From Mucilaginibacter aquaedulcis (GTDB taxonomy: Bacteria > Bacteroidota > Bacteroidia > Sphingobacteriales > Sphingobacteriaceae), in contig NZ_JAUFPR010000002.1 of NCBI RefSeq assembly GCF_030409325.1, positions 2,232,001 through 2,296,000 of the forward strand: a stretch of 64,000 nucleotides of DNA, given 5' to 3'. Below, in pieces: positions 53,840-62,388 of the stretch. Numbering within the stretch: position 1 is the stretch's first letter; the number at the start of each line of letters is the position of its first letter. Both the position numbers and the translations under genes were made by a program. The notes below the pieces were generated by a model. That model saw only the letters and a program-made list of their open reading frames with translations. It did no database searches and was not told the DNA's origin.

Positions 53840-55147
53840 ATGAACTACCAGGAAACCATCCAATACCTTTATACCCAGCTTCCGATGTTTACACGTGATG
53901 GGGCTTCGGCATTTAAAAAGGACCTTACAAATACCATTGAACTTTGCAAGCGCCTTGGTGACCCGCAGCATAAATTTAAGAGTGTACATATTGGTGGCAC
54001 CAATGGTAAAGGTTCTACATCGCACATGCTGGCAGCTATTCTGCAAATCGCGGGTTACAAAACCGGCTTATACACTTCGCCACATCTAAAAGATTTTAGG
54101 GAACGTATCCGCATCAACGGTCAAATGATCAGCGAGCAAACGGTTATTGATTTTGTTGCCGATCACCATACCGATTTTGATGATATAGCTCCCTCCTTTT
54201 TTGAAATGACCGTAGCCCTTGCCTTTGATGTTTTTGCAAAGGAAAAGGTGGATATAGCCATTGTTGAAGTGGGTCTTGGCGGCAGGCTCGATTCAACCAA
54301 CATCATCACTCCTCTCCTATCTGTTATTACCAATATTGGCTGGGATCATATGAATATGCTGGGTAATACCCTGCAGCTCATAGCTGGCGAAAAGGCGGGT
54401 ATCATTAAACCCGGCATCCCAGTGATCATTGGCGAAAATCAACCTGAAACAGCGCAGGTTTTTATTGATAAGGCTACAGAACAAGGAAGCGATATTAAAT
54501 TTGCCTCGGAGGAATGGACTATTGATAATTCAAAAGTCAAAAGTCAAAAGTCAAAAGAACAGTTTGAACATAGTGATTTGACTTTAACTCATCACTCACA
54601 ACTCACCACTTATTACTTACAGCTTGATCTCACAGGCTCCTATCAGCAAAAAAACGTTAAAACGGTTTTATCAGCCGTTGATGAGTTACGTTTACAGGGT
54701 TTTGTGATAACCGATAATCATATAGCAACTGCTTTACGGCAGGTAAAAACCCTAACCGGCTTACATGGTCGCTGGGAGGTTTTAAATACTCAGCCCCTTA
54801 CCATTTGCGATACCGGCCACAATCCCGACGGTATTGAAGAAGTACTTAAAAATATTGCCGCAGTAAGTTACACAAGGCTCCATTTTGTAATAGGTATGGT
54901 TAACGACAAGGATATCACCAAAGTTTTAAACATGCTACCCCAAAATGCTGTTTACTATTTCTGCAAACCCGACATCCCAAGAGGGCTTGATGCAGAGATT
55001 TTGAAACAACAGGCAGCAGATCATGGATTACTGGGTGCAGCTTATTCATCGGTAAAATCAGCTCTGTCGGATGCACATGCTAACGCTGCAGATAACGATC
55101 TTGTTTTTGTGGGGGGGAGCACTTTTGTAGTAACAGAAGTTGTTTAA
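53840..55147 (+). CDS. folC: Folylpolyglutamate synthase / dihydrofolate synthase
   Basis: A 435-residue Mur-ligase-type enzyme adding glutamate to folates. P-loop GGTNGKGST (about 52-60), the GLGGRLDSTN substrate motif (145-154), the NIGWDHMNMLG block (165-175), the GEKAGIIKPG segment and DTGHNPDG in the C-terminal domain are all present. Residues about 230-258 are an unusual insertion coded by four TCAAAAG heptamers and a short inverted segment (54530-54612), where relatives have a tighter turn; the frame is kept. It follows the TonB-like gene by 111 bases. A hydrolase fold is not involved. Essential in most bacteria, so the insert is presumably tolerated. Confidence 0.9.
   Translation: MNYQETIQYLYTQLPMFTRDGASAFKKDLTNTIELCKRLGDPQHKFKSVHIGGTNGKGSTSHMLAAILQIAGYKTGLYTSPHLKDFRERIRINGQMISEQTVIDFVADHHTDFDDIAPSFFEMTVALAFDVFAKEKVDIAIVEVGLGGRLDSTNIITPLLSVITNIGWDHMNMLGNTLQLIAGEKAGIIKPGIPVIIGENQPETAQVFIDKATEQGSDIKFASEEWTIDNSKVKSQKSKEQFEHSDLTLTHHSQLTTYYLQLDLTGSYQQKNVKTVLSAVDELRLQGFVITDNHIATALRQVKTLTGLHGRWEVLNTQPLTICDTGHNPDGIEEVLKNIAAVSYTRLHFVIGMVNDKDITKVLNMLPQNAVYYFCKPDIPRGLDAEILKQQAADHGLLGAAYSSVKSALSDAHANAADNDLVFVGGSTFVVTEVV
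54530..54557. repeat. Four TCAAAAG heptamers inside folC
   Basis: Four perfect 7-base units lie in the folC reading frame, coding Ser-Lys/Val-Lys/Gln-Lys repeats. Nearby, TTTGACTTT (54577-54585) is the inverted complement of the AAAGTCAAA junction, so the insert can form a hairpin. Tandem copy change by a number of units not divisible by three would break the frame. Confidence 0.85.
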
Positions 55148-55365
55148 ATCTGAATTTTCAGAATTAAGGAATTAGCAAAATACTTGTATTTTGTATTGAA
55201 TAATTAATCAATCAACCGATATTATGATCCTGTTTCAACTATAATTCCGAAAATTCTTAAATCCTGTAAATCCCGATCAATCCTTAACAAAATATTTACT
55301 TCTGTTATCTGTATAAAATTCTATTTTTACTTTTCGTAAAACCATTCTAATCCTTCATTTATCAT

Positions 55366-56358
55366 ATGACCTACGTACCATCTGCAGACAGATATAAAAA
55401 AATGCAATACCGCCGCTGCGGTAATAGCGGCATTAAACTTCCGGCTATTTCATTGGGATTATGGCACAATTTCGGCCACGTTGACGTTACCGAAACCTAC
55501 CGCAAAATTTTGCACCTGGCTTTTGATAGCGGCATTACCCATTTTGACCTGGCCAACAATTATGGCCCGCCTCCAGGCTCGGCCGAAGAAAATTTTGGTC
55601 GTATTTTAAAAGAAGATTTTCGTGGCTACCGCGATGAAATGATCATCTCGAGCAAGGCAGGTTACACCATGTGGGATGGCCCTTACGGCGACTGGGGATC
55701 AAAAAAATACCTGGTGGCCAGTTTAGATCAAAGCCTTAAACGTATGGGGCTGGATTATGTGGATATATTTTATCACCACCGCCCCGATCCGGAAACACCG
55801 CTTGAAGAAACTATGGCTGCACTTGACCTTATTGTACGCCAGGGTAAAGCTTTATATGCCGGTATTTCTAACTATCCTGCTGATGAAGCAGCAAAAGCTA
55901 TCGCTATATTGAAAGATCTGGGTACGCCATGCCTTATCCACCAGCCAAAATACTCTATGTTCGTACGCGATCCGGAGGAAGGTTTATTGGATGTATTAGG
56001 TAATTCAGGCGTAGGTTGTATTCCGTTTTCGCCACTGGCACAGGGCTTATTAACCAACAAATACCTGCACGGTATTCCTGAAGATTCAAGGGCTGCAAAA
56101 GCAACCGGTTTCTTGCAAACCAGCCAGGTCACCGACGAAAAATTGGCTCAGATAAAGCAACTGAATGATCTTGCCTTAAAACGCGGACAAACACTGGCAC
56201 AAATGGCCCTGGCCTGGTTACTGAAAGATAACCGGGTGACTTCAGTTTTAATTGGAGCAAGCCGTGCCGAACAACTGGCCGATTCATTAAAATCATTAGA
56301 CAAACTGGAGTTTACTTCAGAAGAACTGAGCCATATACAAAAAATATTGGCTGCTTAA
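55366..56358 (+). CDS. gpr: Aldo/keto reductase, YghZ/Gpr type
   Basis: A 330-residue NADPH-dependent reductase of the AKR14 (YghZ, L-glyceraldehyde 3-phosphate reductase) group. The family sequence is followed closely: AISLGLWHNFGHV, DLANNYGPPPGSAEENFGR (catalytic Asp and Tyr), IISSKAGYTMWDGPYGD (catalytic Lys), LKRMGLDYVDIFYHH (catalytic His) and the final LLKDNRVTSVLIGASR cofactor loop. It likely reduces methylglyoxal or glyceraldehyde-3-phosphate. The next gene is a Gfo/Idh/MocA oxidoreductase on the same strand behind a hairpin. Confidence 0.92.
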   Translation: MTYVPSADRYKKMQYRRCGNSGIKLPAISLGLWHNFGHVDVTETYRKILHLAFDSGITHFDLANNYGPPPGSAEENFGRILKEDFRGYRDEMIISSKAGYTMWDGPYGDWGSKKYLVASLDQSLKRMGLDYVDIFYHHRPDPETPLEETMAALDLIVRQGKALYAGISNYPADEAAKAIAILKDLGTPCLIHQPKYSMFVRDPEEGLLDVLGNSGVGCIPFSPLAQGLLTNKYLHGIPEDSRAAKATGFLQTSQVTDEKLAQIKQLNDLALKRGQTLAQMALAWLLKDNRVTSVLIGASRAEQLADSLKSLDKLEFTSEELSHIQKILAA

Positions 56359-56388
56359 TTTATCAATCATTATTAATCATATTTAAAA

Positions 56389-56415
56389 AAGTCTCCCTTT
56401 TCAAGGGGGAGACTT
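56389..56415 (+). terminator. Hairpin after aldo/keto reductase gene
   Basis: An imperfect stem, AAGTCTCCCTT against AAGGGGGAGACTT with one bulged G, lies 30 bases after the stop. It is T-poor on the far side and probably weak, so read-through into the oxidoreductase gene is possible. Its GGGGGAGAC core is a common Bacteroidota intergenic word. Confidence 0.5.
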
Positions 56416-56427
56416 ATAAGGGACTTT

Positions 56428-57399
56428 ATGAGCAATATCAATTGGGGCATCATTGGTTGCGGTAATGTAACAGAAAAAAAAAGCGGACCCGCATTTAAAA
56501 AAGTCCCCGGCAGCAATTTGGTTGCTGTTATGCGGCGCGATGCGGCCAAAGCTGCCGACTATGCCAAAAGGCACCAGGTGGCACAATGGTACAGTGATGC
56601 CGATAAGCTAATGAATGAGGCCGGGGTTGATGCCGTTTACATTGCTACGCCTCCATCATCGCACCTGGATTATGCAAAAGCTGCCCTAAGCAAGGGACTT
56701 AATGTTTATGTAGAAAAGCCGGTTACTCGCAACGCTGCCGAAGCACGTGCCATGGCCGAAGCTGTTAAACAAAGTAATGCAAAACTGACCGTTGCGCATT
56801 ACCGTCGCGCATTACCCATGTTTTTGAAGGTTAAAGAACTGATAGATCAAAAAAAAGTAGGCGATATCCGTACCGTTCAGATCAGGATGTGGCAAAGCCG
56901 CAAACCGGCGTTAATAGCCCCGGTAGAAACCAACTGGCGCTTACAACCCGAATTATCTGGCGGTGGCTACTTTCATGACCTTGCCCCTCACCAGCTCGAT
57001 CTGATGCTCTATTTTTTTGGCGAACCCGAAAAGTACCACGGTTTTTCTCTCAACCAGGCCGGAACCTCTCCTGCAGATGATCATGTTTGCGGGGAGATAT
57101 TATTCAAAAATAAAGTAGTAGTTAATGGCTCCTGGTGTTTTAATGTTGCCGAAAGCCTGACTACCGATACCTGCGAAATTATTGGAACAGAAGGCAAGAT
57201 CACCTTCCCGTTTTTTGGAACCTACATTAGTTGGAAAACCGAAACCGAAGATGAAACCCTCACCTTTGTGCACCCGGAGCATATACAACAACCGCATATA
57301 ACCAACATCGTATCTTATTTTAAAAATGAAGGGCCAAACCCCTGCTCCATCGAAGAAGCTATCGTGCTGATGGATATTTTGGATGCCTTTACAAAGTGA
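56428..57399 (+). CDS. Gfo/Idh/MocA family oxidoreductase
   Basis: A 323-residue NAD(P)-dependent sugar or polyol dehydrogenase. The N-terminal Rossmann start WGIIGCGNVTEKKSGPAF is followed by a conserved VYVEKPVTRN lysine (EKP motif, active-site Lys) and a His-bearing GGGYFHDLAPHQLDLM. The C-terminal domain is beta-sheet-like. It starts 69 bases after the aldo/keto reductase stop, on the same strand, so joint sugar-aldehyde metabolism is possible. Exact substrate not known. Confidence 0.88.
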   Translation: MSNINWGIIGCGNVTEKKSGPAFKKVPGSNLVAVMRRDAAKAADYAKRHQVAQWYSDADKLMNEAGVDAVYIATPPSSHLDYAKAALSKGLNVYVEKPVTRNAAEARAMAEAVKQSNAKLTVAHYRRALPMFLKVKELIDQKKVGDIRTVQIRMWQSRKPALIAPVETNWRLQPELSGGGYFHDLAPHQLDLMLYFFGEPEKYHGFSLNQAGTSPADDHVCGEILFKNKVVVNGSWCFNVAESLTTDTCEIIGTEGKITFPFFGTYISWKTETEDETLTFVHPEHIQQPHITNIVSYFKNEGPNPCSIEEAIVLMDILDAFTK

Positions 57400-57531
57400 T
57401 GTGAGCGTGCATGCATCCAAAATTTGTCATTGCATGAAGGAACGACATAATTATTTAGGTAATAATTCCCGCCAATGCTGGTGTTGTCACCATTGTGTTC
57501 GGAAGAAATAAAAAGTTAGCGCCTGTGCGAT

Positions 57532-57653
57532 TCCCTCCCCTGGGAGGGGGTAGGGAGGGGTTTAAGGGGTCAGACTTATTCGTTTGAAATGGAGTATAAA
57601 CCCCTCCCTTCCATTACACAACTCCACCGCACCCCTCCCCAAGGAGGGAGTTG
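57532..57653. repeat. Nested GC-rich inverted repeat in gap
   Basis: In a 317-base gene-free gap, AGGGAGGGGTTTA (57552-57564) pairs perfectly with TAAACCCCTCCCT (57597-57609), and further CTCCC/GGGAG arms (57532-57550 and 57631-57651) make a second layer. No ORF over 50 codons. This is another Bacteroidota-style intergenic element. The bases 57400-57531 show nothing else. Confidence 0.7.
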
Positions 57654-57716
57654 AAAATCTTCTAAACATCTATGGTGTTGGCACCAACATTTTTTGCTTC
57701 GCTCAGAATTATAATT

Positions 57717-57893
57717 TTAGCTTTTCTTCTTGGGCACTTTTGCACCCTCTTTGCGGGCCTCTGATAGACCTATGGCTATTGCCTGTTTTTTACTGGTAAC
57801 CTTTTTACCGCTGCCACTTTTTAGCTTTCCTTCTTTCATTTCGTGCATGGTTTTCTGAACTTTTTCACCTGCTTTTTCTGAATACTTTGCCAT
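57717..57893 (-). CDS. Small basic protein, DUF6496-like
   Basis: A 58-residue, very Lys-rich protein too short for usual ORF cut-offs. It begins MAKYSEKAGEKVQKTMHEMK, has a GSGKKVTSKKQAIAIGLSEA core and ends GAKVPKKKS. I recognise this as the DUF6496-type small protein found widely in Bacteroidota and other bacteria; its function is unknown, though the Lys-rich composition and KQAIAIGLSEAR helix hint at nucleic-acid or stress association. A clean ATG at 57893 and a stop at 57717; it is on the strand opposite to both neighbours. Confidence 0.8.
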   Translation of the reverse strand: MAKYSEKAGEKVQKTMHEMKEGKLKSGSGKKVTSKKQAIAIGLSEARKEGAKVPKKKS

Positions 57894-58096
57894 AACTTTA
57901 AGTTTTAAGTAGATAAATTAATTACTGCAAAATATTTGCCAAAAGAAGAATGGTATTCAACTTCAACAAGACTCTCCGGCGTTTAAATTGGTAAAAACCA
58001 AAAGGATAAAAATTATTATATCCAATTATTGCTTAACTTCAAACATCCGGTACAGATATATGTTACCAACTAAAAAACGCTGAAATTCTGATTGAT

Positions 58097-59191
58097 ATGA
58101 CTGCAAAAAAACTATTAGCACCTTTTTACGAACGACTTGCATTAGTATTAATTGGTTTTTTGGCCCTTGGTTACCTTATTATTGTAGGTAAGGAGTTGCT
58201 TGACCCCATGATCTTCGGGTTCATATTTGCCATATTGTTGCTGCCGGTATCAAATTTTTTGGAAAGGAAGTGCCGGTTACCCCGCAGTGCTTCGTCTTTA
58301 GTATCTATATTGTTATTGGTAGGCCTGGTATTTGGTATACTTTATCTTGTGGGTTCACAAATATCAAATGTGGCCAACGATTGGCCTATGCTTAAAAACC
58401 AGGTAACCCAATCGTTAAAGGATCTGCAAGAGTGGATACAGGGCGCTTTCCACATCAACGCCGAAAAACAAATGCATTATGTGCATACTACTGCCGATAA
58501 GATCATGGCCTCGGGAAGTGATGTGCTGGGAACAACTTTTGGTGCCATATCCTCATTAATGCTGTTTTATGTGTTTATCATGATATTCACATTCTTCATA
58601 TTGCTGTACAGGCGCTTGCTGCTTCGTTTTATCATCTGGGTATTCCGCGATGAGAACGAGCATGTTGTAATGGATATCGTGCAAAACATTCAATCTATAC
58701 TAAGGCAATATATACTGGGTTTACTTTTAGAGATGGTAATTGTAGCTGCTGTAGCCATTACCGCCTTTTGGATAATAGGCATAAAATATGCTGCCCTGCT
58801 GGGTATAATCGTGGGCTTGTTTAACATTATTCCGTACATCGGTATTTTTACGGCATTATTGTTAAGCGCTGTAATAACCTTTGCAACTGGTAATATCAAG
58901 GAAACAATCATTGTAATTGGCAGCGTAGTAGGTATACATGCTATTGATGCCAACTTTCTATTGCCAACAATTGTGGGCTCTAAAGTACGACTTAATGCCT
59001 TAATATCATTTATAGGCATTATCTTAGGCGAGATGATATGGGGGCTATCGGGTATGTTTTTGTCGATCCCGGTTATTGCAATCTTTAAGATCATATTTGA
59101 CCGGATCGAGAGCTTAAAGCCATGGGGGTACCTGCTTGGCGGCGATTATGAATACAAAAAAAAGGCTGCCAAAGCAATGAAAACTGATTAA
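58097..59191 (+). CDS. AI-2E family (PerM-like) membrane protein
   Basis: A 364-residue protein with about eight membrane helices and a central soluble segment. The second helix pair and the LGLLLEMVIVAAVAITAFWIIG and GIIVGLFNIIPYIGIFTALLLSA segments are typical, with the conserved loop DANFLLPTIVGSKVRLNALISFIG. The family includes autoinducer-2 exporters and proteins of other or unknown transport function. It stands alone on the plus strand. Function in this organism is not settled. Confidence 0.86.
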   Translation: MTAKKLLAPFYERLALVLIGFLALGYLIIVGKELLDPMIFGFIFAILLLPVSNFLERKCRLPRSASSLVSILLLVGLVFGILYLVGSQISNVANDWPMLKNQVTQSLKDLQEWIQGAFHINAEKQMHYVHTTADKIMASGSDVLGTTFGAISSLMLFYVFIMIFTFFILLYRRLLLRFIIWVFRDENEHVVMDIVQNIQSILRQYILGLLLEMVIVAAVAITAFWIIGIKYAALLGIIVGLFNIIPYIGIFTALLLSAVITFATGNIKETIIVIGSVVGIHAIDANFLLPTIVGSKVRLNALISFIGIILGEMIWGLSGMFLSIPVIAIFKIIFDRIESLKPWGYLLGGDYEYKKKAAKAMKTD

Positions 59192-59285
59192 CGTTTTTGT
59201 AGCAAAAAAATTGCAATATTCGTTTTAGGAATATTCAAAATTTAAAGTTTTATACTTAAATTTGGAGTATTAATACCCCTAAACA

Positions 59286-59453
59286 ATGCATCTTGTCGCT
59301 AAATCTACCCATCCTGTTTACAGGTGTAAAAAATGCAATGAAGTCCTTTACAGTCGCCGTAAAAGAGGCTTATTAATTAAAACATTCCTATTTTGGTTAC
59401 CGGTAAAAAAGTTCTTTTGTGACCGCTGTTTAAAAATGCGTTATCATTTTTAA
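59286..59453 (+). CDS. Zinc-ribbon mini-protein, CxxC-x27-CxxC, copy 3
   Basis: A 55-residue protein, not long enough for a standard ORF call. It has C14-C17 and C45-C48, again exactly 27 residues apart, and between them RRKRGLLIKTFLFWLPVKKFFC, the same basic-then-aromatic pattern as the copies at 43065 and 43315. It sits alone, 16 kb from its paralogues, between the AI-2E and phosphodiesterase genes. The conserved spacing makes a real zinc site likely. Confidence 0.72.
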   Translation: MHLVAKSTHPVYRCKKCNEVLYSRRKRGLLIKTFLFWLPVKKFFCDRCLKMRYHF

Positions 59454-59546
59454 TTATCAGAATCAAAGGTTTGTTTAATTGAAAGGTATATCATTAATTT
59501 AGTATCGTATCAACTACAGGGTTTGTAGTTGAAAAATGTGCTAAAA

Positions 59547-60506
59547 ATGTACCTGAAACGAGTACCCTTAATTTTCATGAGCGTGCTAATGCCTTTTTGG
59601 GCATTAGCACAGCTAAACCAAAACGCGGCCTTTAAACTGGTGCCTTTAGGCGTACTGGGCGGTATAGACGAAAGCAATTTATCTGCCTATATGCTGGCAA
59701 CCGCAAGCAGTAATAACTTTATCTGTCTTGATGCTGGCACGCTGCATTATGGTATAGAAAAAGCGGTGGCCAACAAAACATTTAAGGTAACTGGCGATAA
59801 AGTATTACGGCAGTATATTAAAGGGTATTTTATATCGCACGCGCATCTTGATCATATTTCAGGGCTAATAATTAACTCGCCGGAGGATAGTACTAAAAAT
59901 ATTTATGGTTTGCAAAGCACTCTTGAAACCATTAAAACACATTATTTCACCTGGGCCAGCTGGGCAAACTTTGCCGATCAGGGCGAAACACCAGCTTTAA
60001 AAAAATATCATTACCAGGTACTTACACCCGGCACTCAAGCCCCTGTTGAAAATACCGAACTCAAAGTACAGGCATTTTCGCTTGCACACTCTAACCTTAC
60101 CAGCACTGCTTTTTTGGTACAAAGCAACAACAGCTATGTATTATATTTAGGTGATACCGGCCCGGATGCTGTTGAAAAAAGCAACAATTTGCAAAACCTT
60201 TGGCAGTATATTGCCCCGCTAATAAAAGATCACCTGCTGAAAGCTATTTTGATTGAGGTATCGTTCCCTAATGAGCAGCCTGATAAAACCCTTTTTGGAC
60301 ATTTGACCCCGCACTGGCTTATGGCCGAGATGGATAAACTGGCCTCGCTTACAGGCCCGGCTCAGCTTAAAGGTTTAAACGTAGTGATTACTCACCTTAA
60401 ACCACCTGCAACCAGCATTACTAAAATTAAGGCGCAACTTGCCGAGGCCAATAAACTGCAATTAAACCTGATATACCCTACCCAAGGGAAAGCACTTAAT
60501 TTATAA
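59547..60506 (+). CDS. Exported class II cyclic-nucleotide phosphodiesterase
   Basis: A 319-residue protein with a signal peptide (about 1-22, ending WALAQ). The metallo-hydrolase motif is SH98AHLDH103ISGLIINSPED, which fits the PDEase_II family pattern; a second metal His region is GDTGPDAV and GHLTPHWL. Members cleave cyclic AMP or related cyclic nucleotides; export suggests action on external or periplasmic cyclic nucleotide. I start at ATG 59547 since the signal is then natural; a TTG at 59529 would add six residues. Confidence 0.86.
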   Translation: MYLKRVPLIFMSVLMPFWALAQLNQNAAFKLVPLGVLGGIDESNLSAYMLATASSNNFICLDAGTLHYGIEKAVANKTFKVTGDKVLRQYIKGYFISHAHLDHISGLIINSPEDSTKNIYGLQSTLETIKTHYFTWASWANFADQGETPALKKYHYQVLTPGTQAPVENTELKVQAFSLAHSNLTSTAFLVQSNNSYVLYLGDTGPDAVEKSNNLQNLWQYIAPLIKDHLLKAILIEVSFPNEQPDKTLFGHLTPHWLMAEMDKLASLTGPAQLKGLNVVITHLKPPATSITKIKAQLAEANKLQLNLIYPTQGKALNL

Positions 60507-60571
60507 GCAGGTATTTGCCCGGTACAAAAAAATACTTAATTTCCGTAAACCAAAACTAAACCACCTACCAT

Positions 60572-61459
60572 ATGAATATCATTCAGAAATGCCTGCTGTT
60601 TTGTTGCATAATGTGCATTAATTCGGCATTTGCACAATCTCAGGGTAAAGTAATTGAAGAGCAAACCGTTAAAAGCAGTATTTTAAAACGCAATGTAAAG
60701 TATACCATTTACCTGCCCGCCGATTACGAAACAGCGAACCGCAGTTACCCGGTGGTGTATTTGCTGCATGGCTACTCTGATGATAATACAGGCTGGCTGC
60801 AGTTTGGTGAGATTAACCGCCTTGCCGACAAGGCCATAGCCGAAGGCACCATTCCTCCTATGATCATTGTAATGCCTGATGGCCAGACCAGCTGGTACAT
60901 CAATTCATACGATGGGAAAGAAAAATATGAGGACTTTTTTATCAAAGAGTTCATGCCTTATGTAGAAAAGCTATACCGCATTAAAACCGAAAAAAAATAC
61001 CGTGGCGTTGCCGGCCTGTCTATGGGCGGCTTTGGTACCCTAATGTTTACCATGAAATATCCGCAATTGTTTGCTGCAGGCGCAGCGTTAAGCGCGGCTG
61101 TTGTTCCGGATGATCAAATGATTAGCATGCCTGATAATGACTGGGAGCATATTTTCGGCCAGCTGTACGGTCGTGGGTTAAAGGGTAAAGATCGAATTAG
61201 TAAAACCTGGCAGGATTATTCCATTTTAAACATGGTACAAAATAAAACAACCGACGAACTAAAAACAGTACGTTATTGGATAGATTGCGGTGATGATGAT
61301 TTTTTATCCAAAGGAAATTGCCTGTTGCATATAGCACTTGCAGAAAAGAAAGTGCCTCACGAATTCAGAACCCGTGATGGAGCCCATACCTGGACTTATT
61401 GGCGCACCGGTATTATTGATGGGCTACAATTTATTGGCGACAGCTTTAGACAGAAATAA
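60572..61459 (+). CDS. Exported alpha/beta-fold esterase, tandem copy 1
   Basis: A 295-residue exported protein with a signal peptide (about 1-22) of the esterase D/PF00756 kind. The GxSxG nucleophile is S150 in AGLSMGGFG, the likely acid is near D242 in the CGDDD segment, and the His is H272 in DGAHTWTYW. Relatives include acetylxylan esterases, feruloyl esterases and enterochelin-type esterases. It is followed 23 bases later by a near-identical-architecture gene, so this is a tandem duplication. Possible substrate is a polysaccharide ester. Confidence 0.88.
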   Translation: MNIIQKCLLFCCIMCINSAFAQSQGKVIEEQTVKSSILKRNVKYTIYLPADYETANRSYPVVYLLHGYSDDNTGWLQFGEINRLADKAIAEGTIPPMIIVMPDGQTSWYINSYDGKEKYEDFFIKEFMPYVEKLYRIKTEKKYRGVAGLSMGGFGTLMFTMKYPQLFAAGAALSAAVVPDDQMISMPDNDWEHIFGQLYGRGLKGKDRISKTWQDYSILNMVQNKTTDELKTVRYWIDCGDDDFLSKGNCLLHIALAEKKVPHEFRTRDGAHTWTYWRTGIIDGLQFIGDSFRQK

Positions 61460-61482
61460 GAGATCCTTAGATACAATAACGT

Positions 61483-62370
61483 ATGAGTATATTTAAAAGG
61501 CTGATCTTTTTTTGTTTGCTTTTTTCTGCGGGCACTGTTTTTGCACAGCCCAAGGGCAAAGTGATAGAAGAACAAAACATTAAAAGCGATATTTTAAAGC
61601 ATAACGTAAAATATGCAATTTATTTGCCGGCTGATTATGAAACATCAAATCGTAGTTACCCGGTAGTATATCTGCTGCATGGTTTTGGAGATGATCATAC
61701 CGGTTGGTTGGAGTTTGGTGAAATTAATCGCTATGCTGATAAGGCTATAGCCGAAGGTAAGATCCCCCCAATGATCATTGTTATGCCTGATGCGCAGATT
61801 ACCTGGTACATCAACTCGTACGATGGTAAACAAAATTATGAGGACTTCTTTTTCAAGGAGTTTATGCCTGATATTGAGCATGAATACCGTATTAAGGCGA
61901 GTAAGAAATATCGAGGCGTTGCAGGGCTTTCTATGGGTGGTTTCGGTACAATGGTATATAGCTTGAAACACCCTGACCAGTTTTCGGCTGCTGCTGCATT
62001 AAGCGCTGCCGTACGCAGCGATGAAGATTTTATGGCTATACCTGATAGCCGCTGGGCCGAGGCTTATAGCCAGGCCATGGGCCCTGATCTGAAAGGCCGC
62101 GAACGTTTAAATTCAACCTGGCAAAGCAATTCGGTACTCGGTTTGGTTCAAAATAAAACTACTGATGAGCTTAAACAGGTACGTTACTGGATTGATTGCG
62201 GTGATGATGACCCCCTAAGTAAAGGTAATTCGTTGTTGCACATTGCCCTTACCGAAAAGAAAGTTCCGCATGAGTTCAGGATACGTGATGGCGCCCACAA
62301 CTGGACATACTGGCGCACCGGTATTACCGATGCTCTGGAATTTATAGGTGATAGTTTCAGGCAGAAATAA
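61483..62370 (+). CDS. Exported alpha/beta-fold esterase, tandem copy 2
   Basis: A 295-residue paralogue of the gene just before it, the same length and with the same order of motifs: GKVIEEQ, NVKYAIYLPADYETSNRSYPVVYLLHG, LSMGGFG (nucleophile), CGDDD and DGAHNWTYW. Differences lie mainly in the cap region (about 175-210). Most of the rest matches by eye. A signal peptide is present (about 1-22). It converges on the TPR gene with 18 bases between. The pair probably has distinct but related substrates. Confidence 0.88.
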   Translation: MSIFKRLIFFCLLFSAGTVFAQPKGKVIEEQNIKSDILKHNVKYAIYLPADYETSNRSYPVVYLLHGFGDDHTGWLEFGEINRYADKAIAEGKIPPMIIVMPDAQITWYINSYDGKQNYEDFFFKEFMPDIEHEYRIKASKKYRGVAGLSMGGFGTMVYSLKHPDQFSAAAALSAAVRSDEDFMAIPDSRWAEAYSQAMGPDLKGRERLNSTWQSNSVLGLVQNKTTDELKQVRYWIDCGDDDPLSKGNSLLHIALTEKKVPHEFRIRDGAHNWTYWRTGITDALEFIGDSFRQK

Positions 62371-62388
62371 GAAATCAACCCTTTTTGT

